Source: Actimicrobium sp. CCC2.4 (GTDB lineage Bacteria; Pseudomonadota; Gammaproteobacteria; Burkholderiales; Burkholderiaceae_D). Taken from it: 64,000 nt of DNA. The stretch lies in the NCBI RefSeq assembly GCF_034347385.1, contig NZ_CP133777.1:2170001-2234000 (forward strand), given 5' to 3'. Position numbers and translations under genes: made by a program. Below, one piece after another: positions 54,365 through 64,000 of the stretch (within the stretch, counting starts at the first letter, position 1; each line of letters begins with the position of its first letter). The notes under the pieces are model-generated. The model made no database searches and was not told the DNA's origin. It saw nothing but the letters and a program-made list of their open reading frames with translations.

Positions 54365-56523
54365 GAACGGTCTCCTTGTTTGACTTCCTTGAGGTGAAAC
54401 AGGCGGTGCGTGTCGCACCAGGTTTCAAAACCCAGCGGCACAATAAATGTCGTCGACGGGGACTCGACGATGGCCGGACCGACCACGCGGTTGCCGGCCT
54501 TGAGTGCTTCCATCGACCAGATCTGCGCGTCTTCCCATTTCTTGTGGCGATAGAAAGGGCGGCTGCCGATGCGCGCCTCGGGCGCTGGCACCGGACCTGC
54601 ATCGGCTTCTTCCGGCAGTTCCGGCTTCGACGACACCACGCTGCCACGCATGATCGCGCCGGTCACACCGAAGCCGAGTTCCGGCGAACTGGCCGAGGCT
54701 GCATAAGTGCGGGCATAGGTATCGTCGAATACCTGGATCATTTTTTCCCAGTCGGCGACAGTGGTGGCGCTGGTGACCGGCGAATTGATTTCAAGGTCGT
54801 TCAACTGGCCCATGAACTGCATCCGGTAACCGGGCAGCAGCAGCACCTCTTCCGGCTTGAAGCCGTTGAGGACGAATTGCTCGACGACCTTGCTGGCCAG
54901 CTCGCCCCAGGCCTCGGTCAGTGTTTGGCACGCCTGTATTTTGTCGGCATCGCTGGCCTTCGGGCCGATGCTGATATCGACGCTCTTGTCGTAGCGGTAT
55001 TCGTATTCGGCGCAGGCGCAACCGAAGGCAGAAAACCCGGCTGCCCAGGCCGGCACGATGACATCCTTGAAGCCCAGTCCTTCGGTGTAGCCGTAGGTAT
55101 GCACCGGACCGGCACCCCCGTACGAAAAGCAGACAAAGTCCTGCGGGCTGTAGCCCTTGGCACTGATCACCGAGCGCATGTATTCGCGCAAATTCAGGTC
55201 CAGCAATTCGATGACGCCGGCAGCCGCATCCTCGACCGACAGTCCGAGCGGATCCGCCACCTGCAGCTTCAGATATTTGCGGGCACGCTCGACATCGAGC
55301 TTGATCGCACCACCCAAAAAATTATCCGGATTCAGGTAGCCCAGCACGACATGACAATCCGACACCGAGACGGTATCAAGACCGCTTTCGGGCCAGCACA
55401 TGCCGACGCGGTAACCCGCGCTGTCGGGACCGAGCTTGATGGCTTTGCTGTACGGATCGATACGAATGAAACTGCCGGCACCGGCGCCGACCGAATCCAT
55501 CGCCACCAGCGGCAAGGACAGCAGCAGGCGCGCCATGTCCGGATCCGACTGGATCGCGAAATTGCCTTTGGTGATGATGGCCATGTCAAAGCTGGTGCCG
55601 CCGATATCGCTGCAGGCGATATTGTCGTAGCCCAGTTTCTGGCCGAGGAACTTGGAACCGACCACGCCGCCTATCGGACCCGAGACGATGGTGCGGGCCA
55701 GTTCCTTGGCACGCCAGCCGATGGTGCCGCCATGGGTTGCCATGACGCGCAGATCGAATTTGGCACCGTGCTTCTTGAAGCGATCGCTGACTTTCTTGAG
55801 AGTCTCGCGCGATGGCTCGGCCGCATACGCTTCGAGGATGGTGGTGTTGGTGCGATGACTTTCCTTGCGCGACGGGTAGTAGTCCGCAGTCGCAAAGACC
55901 GGGATATTGACGCCCATCTTGGTCAATTCTTCACGGCAGATATCGCGTGCCCGCAATTCACTCTGCGGATTTTTATGCGATTGCAGCAGGCTGATGACGA
56001 TCGCTTTCGCGCCGCGCGCCACCAGTTCGCGACTGGCTACGCGCACCTCTTCTTCGCGCAACGCAATGACCACCTGTCCCTGCACATCGGTGCGTTCGGT
56101 CACGCCACGGGTGCGCGACAGCGGTACCAGCGGTTCGTCGTAATGGTGGCAATTCAAGTGGATGCGTTCTTCCAGCGCATAGCCTAGATAACTCTGCGCG
56201 GCCCGTCCCATCGAATGCACGTCTTCAAAACCGCGGTTGCACATCAGCCCGACATCGAGTCCTTTGCGCTGCACAACGCGGTTCAACATCGCGGTGCCGG
56301 AATAGACGCACGTGAGTAACTCCGGGAAGACATCGTCGACCTGGCGCTGCCATTCGGCCAGTGCATCAATCGATGATTCGTAGATCGCCTGGGATTCGTC
56401 GCCGGGATTGCTTTGCGCCTTGCCGACCACGAACGAGCCATCTTCTCTGACAAAAAAAGTGTCGGTCATCGTGCCGCCGGCATCGATGCCCATCACCTGA
56501 ACCGGTGAATGTTGCGTTTGCAT
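54361..56523 (-). CDS. acxA: Acetone carboxylase beta subunit (hydantoinase A family)
   Basis: Subunit of 720 residues of the hydantoinase A/oxoprolinase family. The ATP-binding phosphate loop VMGIDAGGTMTDTFFV lies at residues 10-25. A second nucleotide-fold motif, CSDIGGTSFDMAIITKGN, lies near 305, and FSYGGAGPVHTYGY near 465. It phosphorylates acetone and bicarbonate in the first step. It is the first gene of the operon, with a candidate sigma-54 promoter about 70 bases upstream and the activator gene divergent beyond. A 603-codon open frame on the other strand is a codon-bias shadow. Confidence 0.93.
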   Translation of the reverse strand: MQTQHSPVQVMGIDAGGTMTDTFFVREDGSFVVGKAQSNPGDESQAIYESSIDALAEWQRQVDDVFPELLTCVYSGTAMLNRVVQRKGLDVGLMCNRGFEDVHSMGRAAQSYLGYALEERIHLNCHHYDEPLVPLSRTRGVTERTDVQGQVVIALREEEVRVASRELVARGAKAIVISLLQSHKNPQSELRARDICREELTKMGVNIPVFATADYYPSRKESHRTNTTILEAYAAEPSRETLKKVSDRFKKHGAKFDLRVMATHGGTIGWRAKELARTIVSGPIGGVVGSKFLGQKLGYDNIACSDIGGTSFDMAIITKGNFAIQSDPDMARLLLSLPLVAMDSVGAGAGSFIRIDPYSKAIKLGPDSAGYRVGMCWPESGLDTVSVSDCHVVLGYLNPDNFLGGAIKLDVERARKYLKLQVADPLGLSVEDAAAGVIELLDLNLREYMRSVISAKGYSPQDFVCFSYGGAGPVHTYGYTEGLGFKDVIVPAWAAGFSAFGCACAEYEYRYDKSVDISIGPKASDADKIQACQTLTEAWGELASKVVEQFVLNGFKPEEVLLLPGYRMQFMGQLNDLEINSPVTSATTVADWEKMIQVFDDTYARTYAASASSPELGFGVTGAIMRGSVVSSKPELPEEADAGPVPAPEARIGSRPFYRHKKWEDAQIWSMEALKAGNRVVGPAIVESPSTTFIVPLGFETWCDTHRLFHLKEVKQGDRS

Positions 56524-56590
56524 GTGCGTCTCCTCTATGGGTTGATATCAAGTCGCTGCGACCAGCGCCGGTGCAGCGTAGGCAATGCAC

Positions 56591-56606
56591 CGCAAGGACC
56601 ATGCCC
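56591..56606 (-). promoter_or_regulatory. Candidate sigma-54 (-24/-12) promoter of acxABC
   Basis: On the minus strand it reads GGGCATGGTCCTTGCG, against TGGCAC-N5-TTGCW. The invariant GG and GC are exactly ten bases apart, and GGCA and TTGC both match. It predicts a start near 56580 and a leader of about 57 bases before acxA. Confidence 0.6.
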
Positions 56607-56686
56607 ATGACAGGAAAGCGCTTGAAAAAACCGGCGGCGCTGCTATGGCGCGAAGGCAAAAATGCGCGATGGCGCAGCGTGATTGG

Positions 56687-56745
56687 CGGACCGTTCGACC
56701 GTCCGTTTTCCGGCCGGCCGGTCTCCCGGTGTCCGGTTTCCGGAC
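56687..56745. promoter_or_regulatory. Candidate AcxR upstream activating sites
   Basis: Two palindromes, CGGAC-N9-GTCCG (56687-56705) and GTCCGG-TTT-CCGGAC (56731-56745), lie 80-140 bases upstream of the candidate -24 element. This is the usual position of enhancer sites for sigma-54 activators. The stretch between them is also rich in CCGG. Confidence 0.45.
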
Positions 56746-56893
56746 GATGGCAGGCGTGATGAACATTCCGGTAGCACAGTGGTGCCGGAAATAGGCGTGT
56801 ATGCTAAAAAAGCATTTAAAACGAGATCGATGCAGCGACCGGTTCGATGAGCACAGCACCGGCGCAGCAATCACCCAAGCTGGAGACAAGATC

Positions 56894-58885
56894 ATGCCGA
56901 ACAAGCAGCGCCTGTTCAATCCGCCTAACGACCGCAGCATCATGGAAGCGTGGAATGGTTTTCTGACCGGACGAGTGCCGCCGGCCAATGCATTGCGCCG
57001 CCTGATTGATGACTCCTGGCGTCGCTGTCTCGATGTCAAGGTTGATCCCTCGCGGGTGCAAGCACCGGTCGCGTTGTCGGAGGAGGCACTCGCGGGTTTG
57101 CAGCAGCAGCATCGCGCTTTACTCGATGCCGGCCAACAAGTCATGGCGACGGCCCGCGATCTGCTGGCAGAAACCGGGACCATCATGATCCTGACTGATC
57201 CACAAGGAATGATCCTGAGCGTTGAAGGCGACCCGCGTGCACTGAGCGCGGCAGAAGATATTCGCCTGAGCGCCGGCAGCAGCTGGAACGAACGCATTTG
57301 CGGCACCAATGCCATCGGCACCGCCTTGTCGATCGGCCAGCCGGTGCAGATTCATGCGTCCGAACATTTTTGCGCCGGCATCAAGGACTGGACGTGTTCG
57401 GCGACCGTGATCCGCGATCCCTACGACGGCCGCATCCTGGGCGCAATCGATGTGTCCGGATTGGGCAAGACCTTCAGTCCGCATTGCCTGGCGCTGGCAG
57501 TGACTACCGCCGGCCGGATTGAAAGCCAGCTGGCCAGACAGGAGATGGACGTGCGCTACCATCTGCTCGAGCGCAGCATGGCGAAGATGTCCAGCCTGCA
57601 TGACGGCGTCATCATCTGTGACCGTCGCGGTTATCCGATCAAGGCCAACGGCTGTGCGGCCGACGCCTTGCTGGCACGCGGTATCGCGTTCGACCTGAAC
57701 AGCCCCGGCCCGATCGCGACACTCAACCTGGGCATGTTTTCATCGACGGCAGGCGCGGTCGCACCGGCATGGCTGCGCGCGGATTGGCTGGAAGCGGTGG
57801 TCGTCGGCGGCGAGCGGATTGGGACCTTGCTGACGATACCGGCGCTGCCGGCCCGACCGGTATCGCCGTCGGTTTCCAGGGTCGCCGCCGCCGACCATCC
57901 TCATCAGGATTTTGCCGGCATCGTTGGCGAAAGCGCGTCCTTGTCGCACGCGATTAGCAAAGCCCGCTTGCTGGCCAGGACCAATGTGCCGGTGCTGCTG
58001 CTGGGAGAGACCGGCGTCGGCAAGGAAAATTTTTCGCAAGGCATACACCGCGCCGGCCATCCCGGCACGCAGCCCTTTGTCGCGCTCAATTGCGGCGGCT
58101 TGTCCAAGGACTTGCTGGCCAGCGAACTGTTTGGCCATGCCGAAGGCGCGTTCACCGGATCGCGCCGCGGCGGCATGGCCGGCAAGATCGAAGCGGCCAA
58201 TGGCGGCACGCTATTTCTGGATGAAATCGGCGAGATGCCACTCGAGCTGCAGCCGCATTTTTTGCGCGTGCTCGAAGAAGGCGAGATTTATCGCATCGGC
58301 GAGACAGTGCCGAGAAAAATCAGCTTCAAGCTGATCTCGGCCACCAACCGGGATTTGCACGAGGAAGTCACGCAAGGCCGTTTTCGGATGGATCTTTTTT
58401 ATCGGGTCTCGGTGACCAGCATCCGCATTCCGCCGCTGCGCGAACGGCGTGGCGACATCGCGGCACTGGCGGCGCATTTTCTGCGGCAGTTCGCCGAACG
58501 CTATGGCATGGCCGGCAAGGAGATCGGGCCGGACGTCCTCGCTGCGCTCGGGCAGCATCCGTGGCCGGGCAATGTACGTGAACTGCGCAATGCCATCGAA
58601 AGCATGTTCCTGATGGCGGGTACCGCACCGGTGCTGCAACTCGATGTACTGCCCGAGGCGATCGCACCGGCGCTGGCCGCGGGTCCGCTACCGGCTGATG
58701 CGACGCGGGGCAAGCTCGAAGGTGTCGAACTTGCGTCGATTCGCGCCACGCTGGCGGCGGACCACGGCAACCTGACGCAGGTGGCCAGGCATCTGGGGAT
58801 TGCGAAGAGCACGCTGTACGTCAAGCTCAAAAAATACGGACTGGATCAGGATGTGGACGGGGCGAGGGGCGCTGTCAGTCCTTGA
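56894..58885 (+). CDS. acxR: Sigma-54-dependent transcriptional activator of the acx operon
   Basis: AcoR-type enhancer-binding protein of 663 residues. A GAF-like sensor domain (about residues 60-220; SWNERICGTNAIGTAL) is followed by a linker and a PAS-like segment, then the AAA+ domain (about 345-570). Walker A GETGVGKENF is near residue 370. The sigma-54 contact loop reads GAFTGS instead of GAFTGA. A Fis-type helix-turn-helix is at the C-terminus (NLTQVARHLGIAKSTLYVKL). It is divergent from acxABC and is its likely activator, sensing acetone or a related signal (inference). ATG 56894 has GGAG upstream. Its end overlaps the opposing antiporter gene by 11 bases. Confidence 0.88.
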   Translation: MPNKQRLFNPPNDRSIMEAWNGFLTGRVPPANALRRLIDDSWRRCLDVKVDPSRVQAPVALSEEALAGLQQQHRALLDAGQQVMATARDLLAETGTIMILTDPQGMILSVEGDPRALSAAEDIRLSAGSSWNERICGTNAIGTALSIGQPVQIHASEHFCAGIKDWTCSATVIRDPYDGRILGAIDVSGLGKTFSPHCLALAVTTAGRIESQLARQEMDVRYHLLERSMAKMSSLHDGVIICDRRGYPIKANGCAADALLARGIAFDLNSPGPIATLNLGMFSSTAGAVAPAWLRADWLEAVVVGGERIGTLLTIPALPARPVSPSVSRVAAADHPHQDFAGIVGESASLSHAISKARLLARTNVPVLLLGETGVGKENFSQGIHRAGHPGTQPFVALNCGGLSKDLLASELFGHAEGAFTGSRRGGMAGKIEAANGGTLFLDEIGEMPLELQPHFLRVLEEGEIYRIGETVPRKISFKLISATNRDLHEEVTQGRFRMDLFYRVSVTSIRIPPLRERRGDIAALAAHFLRQFAERYGMAGKEIGPDVLAALGQHPWPGNVRELRNAIESMFLMAGTAPVLQLDVLPEAIAPALAAGPLPADATRGKLEGVELASIRATLAADHGNLTQVARHLGIAKSTLYVKLKKYGLDQDVDGARGAVSP

Positions 58886-60578
58886 CCGGGTCCGGCTTTC
58901 CCATCCCTGCCAGCACACAGCGCATCATCCCCAGCGCCAGTTCCTCTTCGCCTATCAGGACTTTTCCGACCTGTTCCTTGCGCAGCAGCTCGGCTTCCTC
59001 GACGTTGTGGGTGCGCACCACGCATTCGATGGCCGGGTTGAGCATGCGGGCGGTTTCTATCATCTTGCGGACATGGAAGGTGTCCGGCGTGGCGATGACC
59101 AGAAAGCGGGCGCGGGCGATGTGGGCCTGGATCAGTACGGCGGGTTCGCCCGCATTGCCGGCTACCGCGGCGATGCCGTCTTCACGCAATTGCTCGACGA
59201 TGTCGCGGTTCTGCTCTGCCACGACGAAGGCGATGCGCTGTTCGGTCAGCTGCGCGGCAATATGCCGTCCGACCCGGCCATAGCCGACCAGCACGACCTG
59301 ACCGGTCAGCCGGTGGTGCTCGGTGGTGGTTGGCAATTCGGCCAGCGGATCCATCTTGCGTTCGAGCTTGCGTGCCAGCGCCGAGCGCTTGCGTATCCAT
59401 GCCTGGGCCGGCTCGATGGTGGTGAACAGCAGCGGATTGAGCGCAATCGAAATGATCGCGCCGGCCAGAATCAGGCTCTGGCCTTCCTGCGGCAGCAAGC
59501 CCAGCGAGACGCCCAGCGCGACCAGGATGAACGAGAATTCCCCGATCTGGGCCAGGCTGGCCGAGACCGTCAGCGCGGTATTGAGCGGATAGCGCATCGC
59601 CAGTACCAGCGCCAGCGCCACGATGGATTTGCCGAACATGATGATGGCCACCGCGATCGCGACATGCCACGGACTGTTGACCAGCACCATCGGATCGAAC
59701 AGCATGCCGACCGACACAAAGAACAGCACCGAAAACGCATCGCGCAGCGGCAGGGTTTCGGTGGCGGCGCGATGGCTTAGTTCGGATTCGCGCAGCACCA
59801 TGCCCGCAAAAAACGCGCCCAGCGCGAACGACACGCCGAACAGCTTGGTCGCACCGAAGGCGATGCCGACGGCCGCCGCGATCACGCACAAGGTGAACAA
59901 TTCGCGCGAGCCGGTCTTGGCCACTTGCCACAGGATCCACGGAAACACCCGCCGTCCGACCACCAGCATGAAGATCAGGAAGGCCGCGACCAGACCGAGC
60001 GTCTTGGCCAGCGTCGGCCACAGGGCGCCGGCATCCGGCGCGACATGTCCGCCGAGTGCGCCGGACAGCGCCGGCAGCAGCACCAGCGCCAGCACCATCA
60101 CCAGATCTTCGACGACCAGCCAGCCGACCGCGATACGGCCATTGAAGGATTCGAGCACGCCGCGATCTTCCAGCGCACGCAGCAGCACCACGGTGCTGGC
60201 CACCGATAGCGCCAGGCCGAACACCAGCCCGGCACCGAGGCTCCAGCCCCACAGATGCGCCACGCCCATGCCCATCAGCGTAGCTACGGCGATCTGCAGG
60301 ATCGCCCCGGGGATGGCAATGCCGCGCACCTCGAGCAGATCGTTCATCGAAAAATGCAGGCCGACGCCGAACATCAGCAGCATCACGCCGATCTCGGCCA
60401 GCTGGCCGGCCAGCGCGACATCGGCCACGAAGCCCGGTGTCGCCGGTCCGATCAGCATGCCGGCGACCAGGTAGCCGATCAGTGCGGGTAATTTGAGGCG
60501 GACAGCGATCATGCCGAAGACCAGTCCGAGGACCAGCGCATAGGCAATGGTGGAGATGAGCGCGGTATCGTGGGGCAT
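58875..60578 (-). CDS. ybaL: YbaL-type CPA2 cation:proton antiporter with TrkA-N domain
   Basis: Membrane protein of 567 residues. An N-terminal sodium/proton exchanger domain of about 12 helices (residues 1-390; GYLVAGMLIGPATPGF and FGVSFALGAFFAGMVLRES) is followed by a cytoplasmic TrkA-N (RCK) domain (from about 425: VVLVGYGRVGRHIAAQL). It is of the KefB/YbaL type that moves potassium or other cations in exchange for protons. The final segment (ELALGMMRCVL) matches YbaL. ATG 60578 was chosen over a longer frame because the membrane domain begins just after it. Confidence 0.88.
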   Translation of the reverse strand: MPHDTALISTIAYALVLGLVFGMIAVRLKLPALIGYLVAGMLIGPATPGFVADVALAGQLAEIGVMLLMFGVGLHFSMNDLLEVRGIAIPGAILQIAVATLMGMGVAHLWGWSLGAGLVFGLALSVASTVVLLRALEDRGVLESFNGRIAVGWLVVEDLVMVLALVLLPALSGALGGHVAPDAGALWPTLAKTLGLVAAFLIFMLVVGRRVFPWILWQVAKTGSRELFTLCVIAAAVGIAFGATKLFGVSFALGAFFAGMVLRESELSHRAATETLPLRDAFSVLFFVSVGMLFDPMVLVNSPWHVAIAVAIIMFGKSIVALALVLAMRYPLNTALTVSASLAQIGEFSFILVALGVSLGLLPQEGQSLILAGAIISIALNPLLFTTIEPAQAWIRKRSALARKLERKMDPLAELPTTTEHHRLTGQVVLVGYGRVGRHIAAQLTEQRIAFVVAEQNRDIVEQLREDGIAAVAGNAGEPAVLIQAHIARARFLVIATPDTFHVRKMIETARMLNPAIECVVRTHNVEEAELLRKEQVGKVLIGEEELALGMMRCVLAGMGKPDPVKD

Positions 60579-60725
60579 GAGCGGGGTTTTTTCCTGTGAT
60601 CCGGTAAAAACCGTGGTGTGTGGCAATGAAGGCACCCTTCGCCGCGTGTGCCGTGGCGAAGGAGGTCTGGTGTGCCGACAGTATCGCATTGCGAACCACC
60701 ACAACAGGTATGAGGATTGAAAAAA

Positions 60726-61445
60726 CTACTTGTCGGTATGGGCCGATGCCGACGGCCATCCAGCCATTAATTCGGCTTCCAGAAAACGCGACGCGTCAAT
60801 GAACGAAGCCTGCCCGCCCAACGCCGGTATCACGCCAAGCAGCGGCGCCTCCAGTCTAGCCACTAGCGCGGCAATATTGTCCGGTAAATAGCCCATCTCC
60901 GGATCGATAAGGTTCGCAACCCAGCCGGCCAGCCGCAAGCCGCGCGCGCGTATCGCTTCAGCGGTGAGTAACGCGTGACTGATGCAGCCCAGCCGCATGC
61001 CGACCACCAGCACCACCGGCAAACCCAGTTGCTGCGCCAGGTCGGCGGTATCGGCGTCATCCGACAGCGGCACGCTAAATCCGCCTACGCCTTCCACCAC
61101 GACCGCGTCGGCACCGGCCGCCAGCTGGCGGTAACAATCGAGCAAATGGTCCAGTGAAATCGACACGCCTTCGCGCGCTGCCGCGATGTGCGGTGCGGCG
61201 GCCGCATGCAGGATGTAGGGCGCGCACCATGCAGATGGCAGCGCCAGATTGCCGGCGGCAGCGAGCTGGTCGACATCCTCGTTGGCGAGCCGGCCATCGA
61301 TGATCGTCGCGCCGGCGGCGACTGGTTTCATGCCGACCGTCCCAAGTCCGGCTTCGGCTAGCAGGTGCACCAGCGCCGCACTGACTAGCGTTTTGCCCAC
61401 GCCGGTATCGGTGCCGGTCACGAAGCACGCAAAGCGCGCGCTCAT
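60726..61445 (-). CDS. bioD: Dethiobiotin synthetase
   Basis: ATP-dependent enzyme of 239 residues that closes the ureido ring to make dethiobiotin from 7,8-diaminopelargonate and carbon dioxide. The P-loop [18 protein letters not shown] is at residues 8-25. Further motifs are KPVAAG near 40 and [16 protein letters not shown]. Its ATG overlaps the bioF stop in an ATGA. It is the last gene of the bioA-bioF-bioD unit; bioB is not in the window. Confidence 0.95.
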   Translation of the reverse strand: MSARFACFVTGTDTGVGKTLVSAALVHLLAEAGLGTVGMKPVAAGATIIDGRLANEDVDQLAAAGNLALPSAWCAPYILHAAAAPHIAAAREGVSISLDHLLDCYRQLAAGADAVVVEGVGGFSVPLSDDADTADLAQQLGLPVVLVVGMRLGCISHALLTAEAIRARGLRLAGWVANLIDPEMGYLPDNIAALVARLEAPLLGVIPALGGQASFIDASRFLEAELMAGWPSASAHTDK

Positions 61446-62623
61446 GCCTGCAAGCCGTTGAATGCACCGACCAGCTGGGCGACTTCGTCACGCGAATGCG
61501 CGGCTGATAGCGTGATGCGCAGCCGGCCGGTGCCGACCGGCACGGTGGGGGGCCGGATCGCACCGACCCAGTAGCCCCGTTCGTACAGGCTGGCGGCAGC
61601 GGCCATCGTCTCGTCATTGCCACCGATGATGACCGGTTGTATCGGGGTTTCCGAGAGCAGGCAATGCCAGTGCTGCAATTGCAGGCCGCTGCGGAATTCG
61701 CCGATCAGGTTGCGCAGATGCGTGCGCCTGTGCACGCCCTCGGTGCCGGCGATCAGGTCGATGCTGGTCAGCAGCGCATGGGCCAGCGCCGGCGGCGTTG
61801 CGGTGCTGTAGATGTAGGGGCGGGCGCGTTGCAGCAGCCACTCGATGACGCTTTCGTGCGCCGCGACGAACGCACCGCCGACACCGGCCGCCTTGCCCAG
61901 CGTGCCCATGTAGATCAGCCGTTGCGAGCGGATACCGGCGTGTTCGAGCGCGCCGCGGCCATGCTGGCCGAGTACGCCGAAGCCGTGCGCGTCATCGACC
62001 AGCAGCCACGCATCATGCTGTTCGCACAGTGCCAGCAAGGCAGCCAGCGGGGCCAGATCGCCATCCATGCTAAAGACGCTGTCGGTCACCACCATCTTGC
62101 CGGGACTGCGGCTGGCCGCCAGCATGACGGCCAGCTGGTCCACCGCACCGTGCGGATACACCTGCACGCTGGCCCGCGAAAGCCGTGCGCCATCGATCAA
62201 TGACGCGTGATTTAATTGTTCGCAAAACAAATCAGTATCGCGGTCGGTCAGTGCCGACAGGATGGCCAGGTTGGCCAGATAGCCGGTGCAAAACGTCAGT
62301 GTGCGCGCCGCCTCGATGTCGGGTGCCATGAATTCGGCCAGCCGTTCTTCGAGCAACGCGTGGGCGCGCGAGTGCCCGCTGATCAGATGTGAGGCGCCAC
62401 TGCCGGCACCGTAGCGGCTGGCACCTTCGCGTAACGCCGCAATGACTTGCGGATGGGCGGCCAGGCCGAGGTAATCATTGCTGCAAAACGCCAGCTTGGT
62501 ATGGCCGTCTACTTGCACTTGCGGTGCGCAGGGCGAGTCGGTGGTGCGCCGGCGACGGCGCAGGCCGCGTACCTCGAGTTGATGTAGACGCTGTTGTAGC
62601 GACGTGATCAGGCGGGTCGTCAT
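61442..62623 (-). CDS. bioF: 8-amino-7-oxononanoate synthase
   Basis: PLP enzyme of 393 residues that condenses pimeloyl thioester with alanine, the first committed ring-precursor step of biotin synthesis. [18 protein letters not shown] and [19 protein letters not shown] are typical; the PLP lysine lies in [16 protein letters not shown], and the aspartate contact in [13 protein letters not shown]. Its ATG overlaps the bioA stop by four bases. The arginine-rich run [10 protein letters not shown] near residue 20 is slightly unusual. Confidence 0.95.
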   Translation of the reverse strand: MTTRLITSLQQRLHQLEVRGLRRRRRTTDSPCAPQVQVDGHTKLAFCSNDYLGLAAHPQVIAALREGASRYGAGSGASHLISGHSRAHALLEERLAEFMAPDIEAARTLTFCTGYLANLAILSALTDRDTDLFCEQLNHASLIDGARLSRASVQVYPHGAVDQLAVMLAASRSPGKMVVTDSVFSMDGDLAPLAALLALCEQHDAWLLVDDAHGFGVLGQHGRGALEHAGIRSQRLIYMGTLGKAAGVGGAFVAAHESVIEWLLQRARPYIYSTATPPALAHALLTSIDLIAGTEGVHRRTHLRNLIGEFRSGLQLQHWHCLLSETPIQPVIIGGNDETMAAAASLYERGYWVGAIRPPTVPVGTGRLRITLSAAHSRDEVAQLVGAFNGLQA

Positions 62624-63975
62624 GCGCCCACCACATGGTCGAACACGGCGCGCGTGCGGCTGGCGAGGAGATCGGTTTCGGCATCGTCGAGGATATAGGG
62701 CGGCATCAGGTAGACGGTCTTGCCGATCGGGCGCAGCAGCAGTTCGTGTTCCAGCGCAGTGCTGAAAAACCGCCGCGAAAAATCGCCCGCCGACAAATCG
62801 GTGACGGCATCGAAGGCCCAGATCATGCCGCGTTGCCGGAAGTGACTGACCTGCGGATGCGCTGCCAGCGGGGCCAGTGCGGCAGTCAGGCGGGCCGCAC
62901 GCCGACGGTTCGCCAGCAGCACATGGTCATCGGCAAAAATCGCCAGCGTGGCCAGCGCCGCACGGCACGCCAGCGGATTGCCGGTGTACGAATGCGAATG
63001 CAGAAAGCCGCGTGCCATCGCCGGATCGTAGAACTGCTCGAAGATGGCGTCGCGTGTCATTACCACCGACAAGGGCAGATAGCCACCGCTGATGCCTTTT
63101 GACAGACACAGGAAGTCGGGCCAGATGCCGGCTTGTTCGCAGGCAAAGAAGGTACCGGTGCGACCGCAGCCGACCGCGATTTCATCGGCGATCAGGTGGA
63201 CGTCGTAGCGCTCGCACAGCGCCCGCACCGTGCGCAGGTAGACCGGATCGTGCATCGCCATGCCGGTGGCGCATTGCACCAGCGGTTCGACAATCAACGC
63301 GCAGATGTGCTCGCCGCGCTGCTCCAGCAAGTGCTCCAGCGCGGCGGCTGCCGCCAGAGCAACATCGGCGGCGCTCTGGCCGGGTTCGGCCTTGCGCGCA
63401 TCGGGGCTGGGTACGACGTGGACTTGCTGCAGCATCGGGCCGTAGGCGGTCCGGAATAGCGGCACGTCGGTGACAGCCAGCGCACCGATGGTTTCGCCGT
63501 GATAGCTGCCGGCCAGGCAAACGAATTCGCGCTTGTCGGTGCGACCACGGTTCTGCCAGTAATGGAAAGACATCTTGAGCGCGATCTCGACTGCCGAGGC
63601 ACCATCGGAGGCATAGAAACAATGGCCCAGCCGTTCGCCGGTCAGCGCCGATAATTGTTCCGACAGCGCTACCACCGGCTCGTGCGTGAAGCCGGCCAGC
63701 ATCACGTGTTCGAGTTCATCGAGCTGCAACTTGAGGGCGCTGTTAATGCGCGGATTAGCGTGGCCAAACAGGTTGACCCACCAGGAACTGATGCCGTCCA
63801 GATAGCGTTTGCCTTCCATGTCGATGAGCCAGGCACCACGCCCACGGCTGATCGGTATCAACGGCATCGCATCGAGATGCTGCATCTGCGTACAGGGATG
63901 CCAGACGCTCTGGCGACTGCGGCTGACCCAGTCGGTGATCGGAAAAGAAAGAGACGATGCTGCGGAAGTGGTCAA
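62620..63975 (-). CDS. bioA: Adenosylmethionine-8-amino-7-oxononanoate aminotransferase
   Basis: PLP aminotransferase of 451 residues that uses S-adenosylmethionine as amino donor to make 7,8-diaminopelargonate. The start region [20 protein letters not shown] and [16 protein letters not shown] are diagnostic of Bio[21 protein letters not shown] and the PLP lysine in [14 protein letters not shown] are in place. It is first of the operon; the promoter lies right of the window. Confidence 0.95.
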   Translation of the reverse strand: MTTSAASSLSFPITDWVSRSRQSVWHPCTQMQHLDAMPLIPISRGRGAWLIDMEGKRYLDGISSWWVNLFGHANPRINSALKLQLDELEHVMLAGFTHEPVVALSEQLSALTGERLGHCFYASDGASAVEIALKMSFHYWQNRGRTDKREFVCLAGSYHGETIGALAVTDVPLFRTAYGPMLQQVHVVPSPDARKAEPGQSAADVALAAAAALEHLLEQRGEHICALIVEPLVQCATGMAMHDPVYLRTVRALCERYDVHLIADEIAVGCGRTGTFFACEQAGIWPDFLCLSKGISGGYLPLSVVMTRDAIFEQFYDPAMARGFLHSHSYTGNPLACRAALATLAIFADDHVLLANRRRAARLTAALAPLAAHPQVSHFRQRGMIWAFDAVTDLSAGDFSRRFFSTALEHELLLRPIGKTVYLMPPYILDDAETDLLASRTRAVFDHVVGA

Positions 63976-64000
63976 AGAGAGTGCTCCATGCGTTACTCCG

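Noticed and set aside
54376-56187. 603-codon plus-strand open frame opposite acxA
   Set aside because: Codon-bias shadow of acxA. Composition is rich in H, R, D and Q as expected for antisense frames.
59182-60759. 525-codon frame overlapping the antiporter gene
   Set aside because: Same-strand shifted frame within ybaL, with arginine-rich, non-protein-like sequence.

Overview
The window looks like a chromosomal segment of a betaproteobacterium, most likely order Burkholderiales and probably family Oxalobacteraceae (inference). Grounds are the moderately GC-rich coding DNA, the rpsF-priB-rpsR-rplI-dnaB block, an alaA-hom pair, a bioA-bioF-bioD operon and an Arn lipid A modification operon. 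No rRNA, tRNA or CRISPR array was seen. There is no intact phage or insertion sequence, only an integrase remnant and repeats.

Layout. 1-9022: most of an MSHA-type type IV pilus locus. mshE points left and off the window; mshA-C-D-O-P, mshI, a PilN-like gene, mshJ, mshK and mshL run right in one tightly overlapping unit. 9506-19471: a beta-oxidation multienzyme, a YjfB-family motility protein with a flagellar sigma-28-type promoter, penicillin-binding protein 1A, a BaiN-like flavoprotein, RarD, and an outer-membrane protein gene paired with a chemoreceptor gene. 19780-22166: a pseudouridine-synthase-like protein with an altered catalytic motif, then two decayed genes (sterol desaturase family and diacylglycerol kinase family). 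22167-31035: YgiQ, a PotD-like binding protein coupled to a Cache-GGDEF diguanylate cyclase, a Tim44-domain protein, a GT39 glycosyltransferase and cyanase. 31125-36762: lexA with two SOS boxes, the ribosomal protein/primosome operon, dnaB, and a PhoU-like/Pit phosphate pair. 36835-46755: PhoH, a peroxiredoxin and a complete arn operon in which ArnA is split into two genes and a single small EamA protein replaces ArnE/ArnF. 46949-49534: alaA and hom. 49535-51456: a repeat-rich accessory patch with a second, 314-bp copy of the 3' end of acxC, an integrase remnant and a GFA-family gene. 51457-58885: acetone carboxylase acxABC with its divergent sigma-54 activator and a candidate -24/-12 promoter. 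58875-63975: a YbaL-type antiporter and bioA-F-D.

How parts may work together. The MshE N-terminus carries the paired MshEN repeats known to bind cyclic-di-GMP. The binding-protein/diguanylate-cyclase pair could therefore feed the same second messenger that controls MSHA pili; this is a hypothesis. The acx region is a self-contained catabolic module with its own regulator, sitting where thrC would usually follow hom. The integrase scar lies at the 3' end of acxC.
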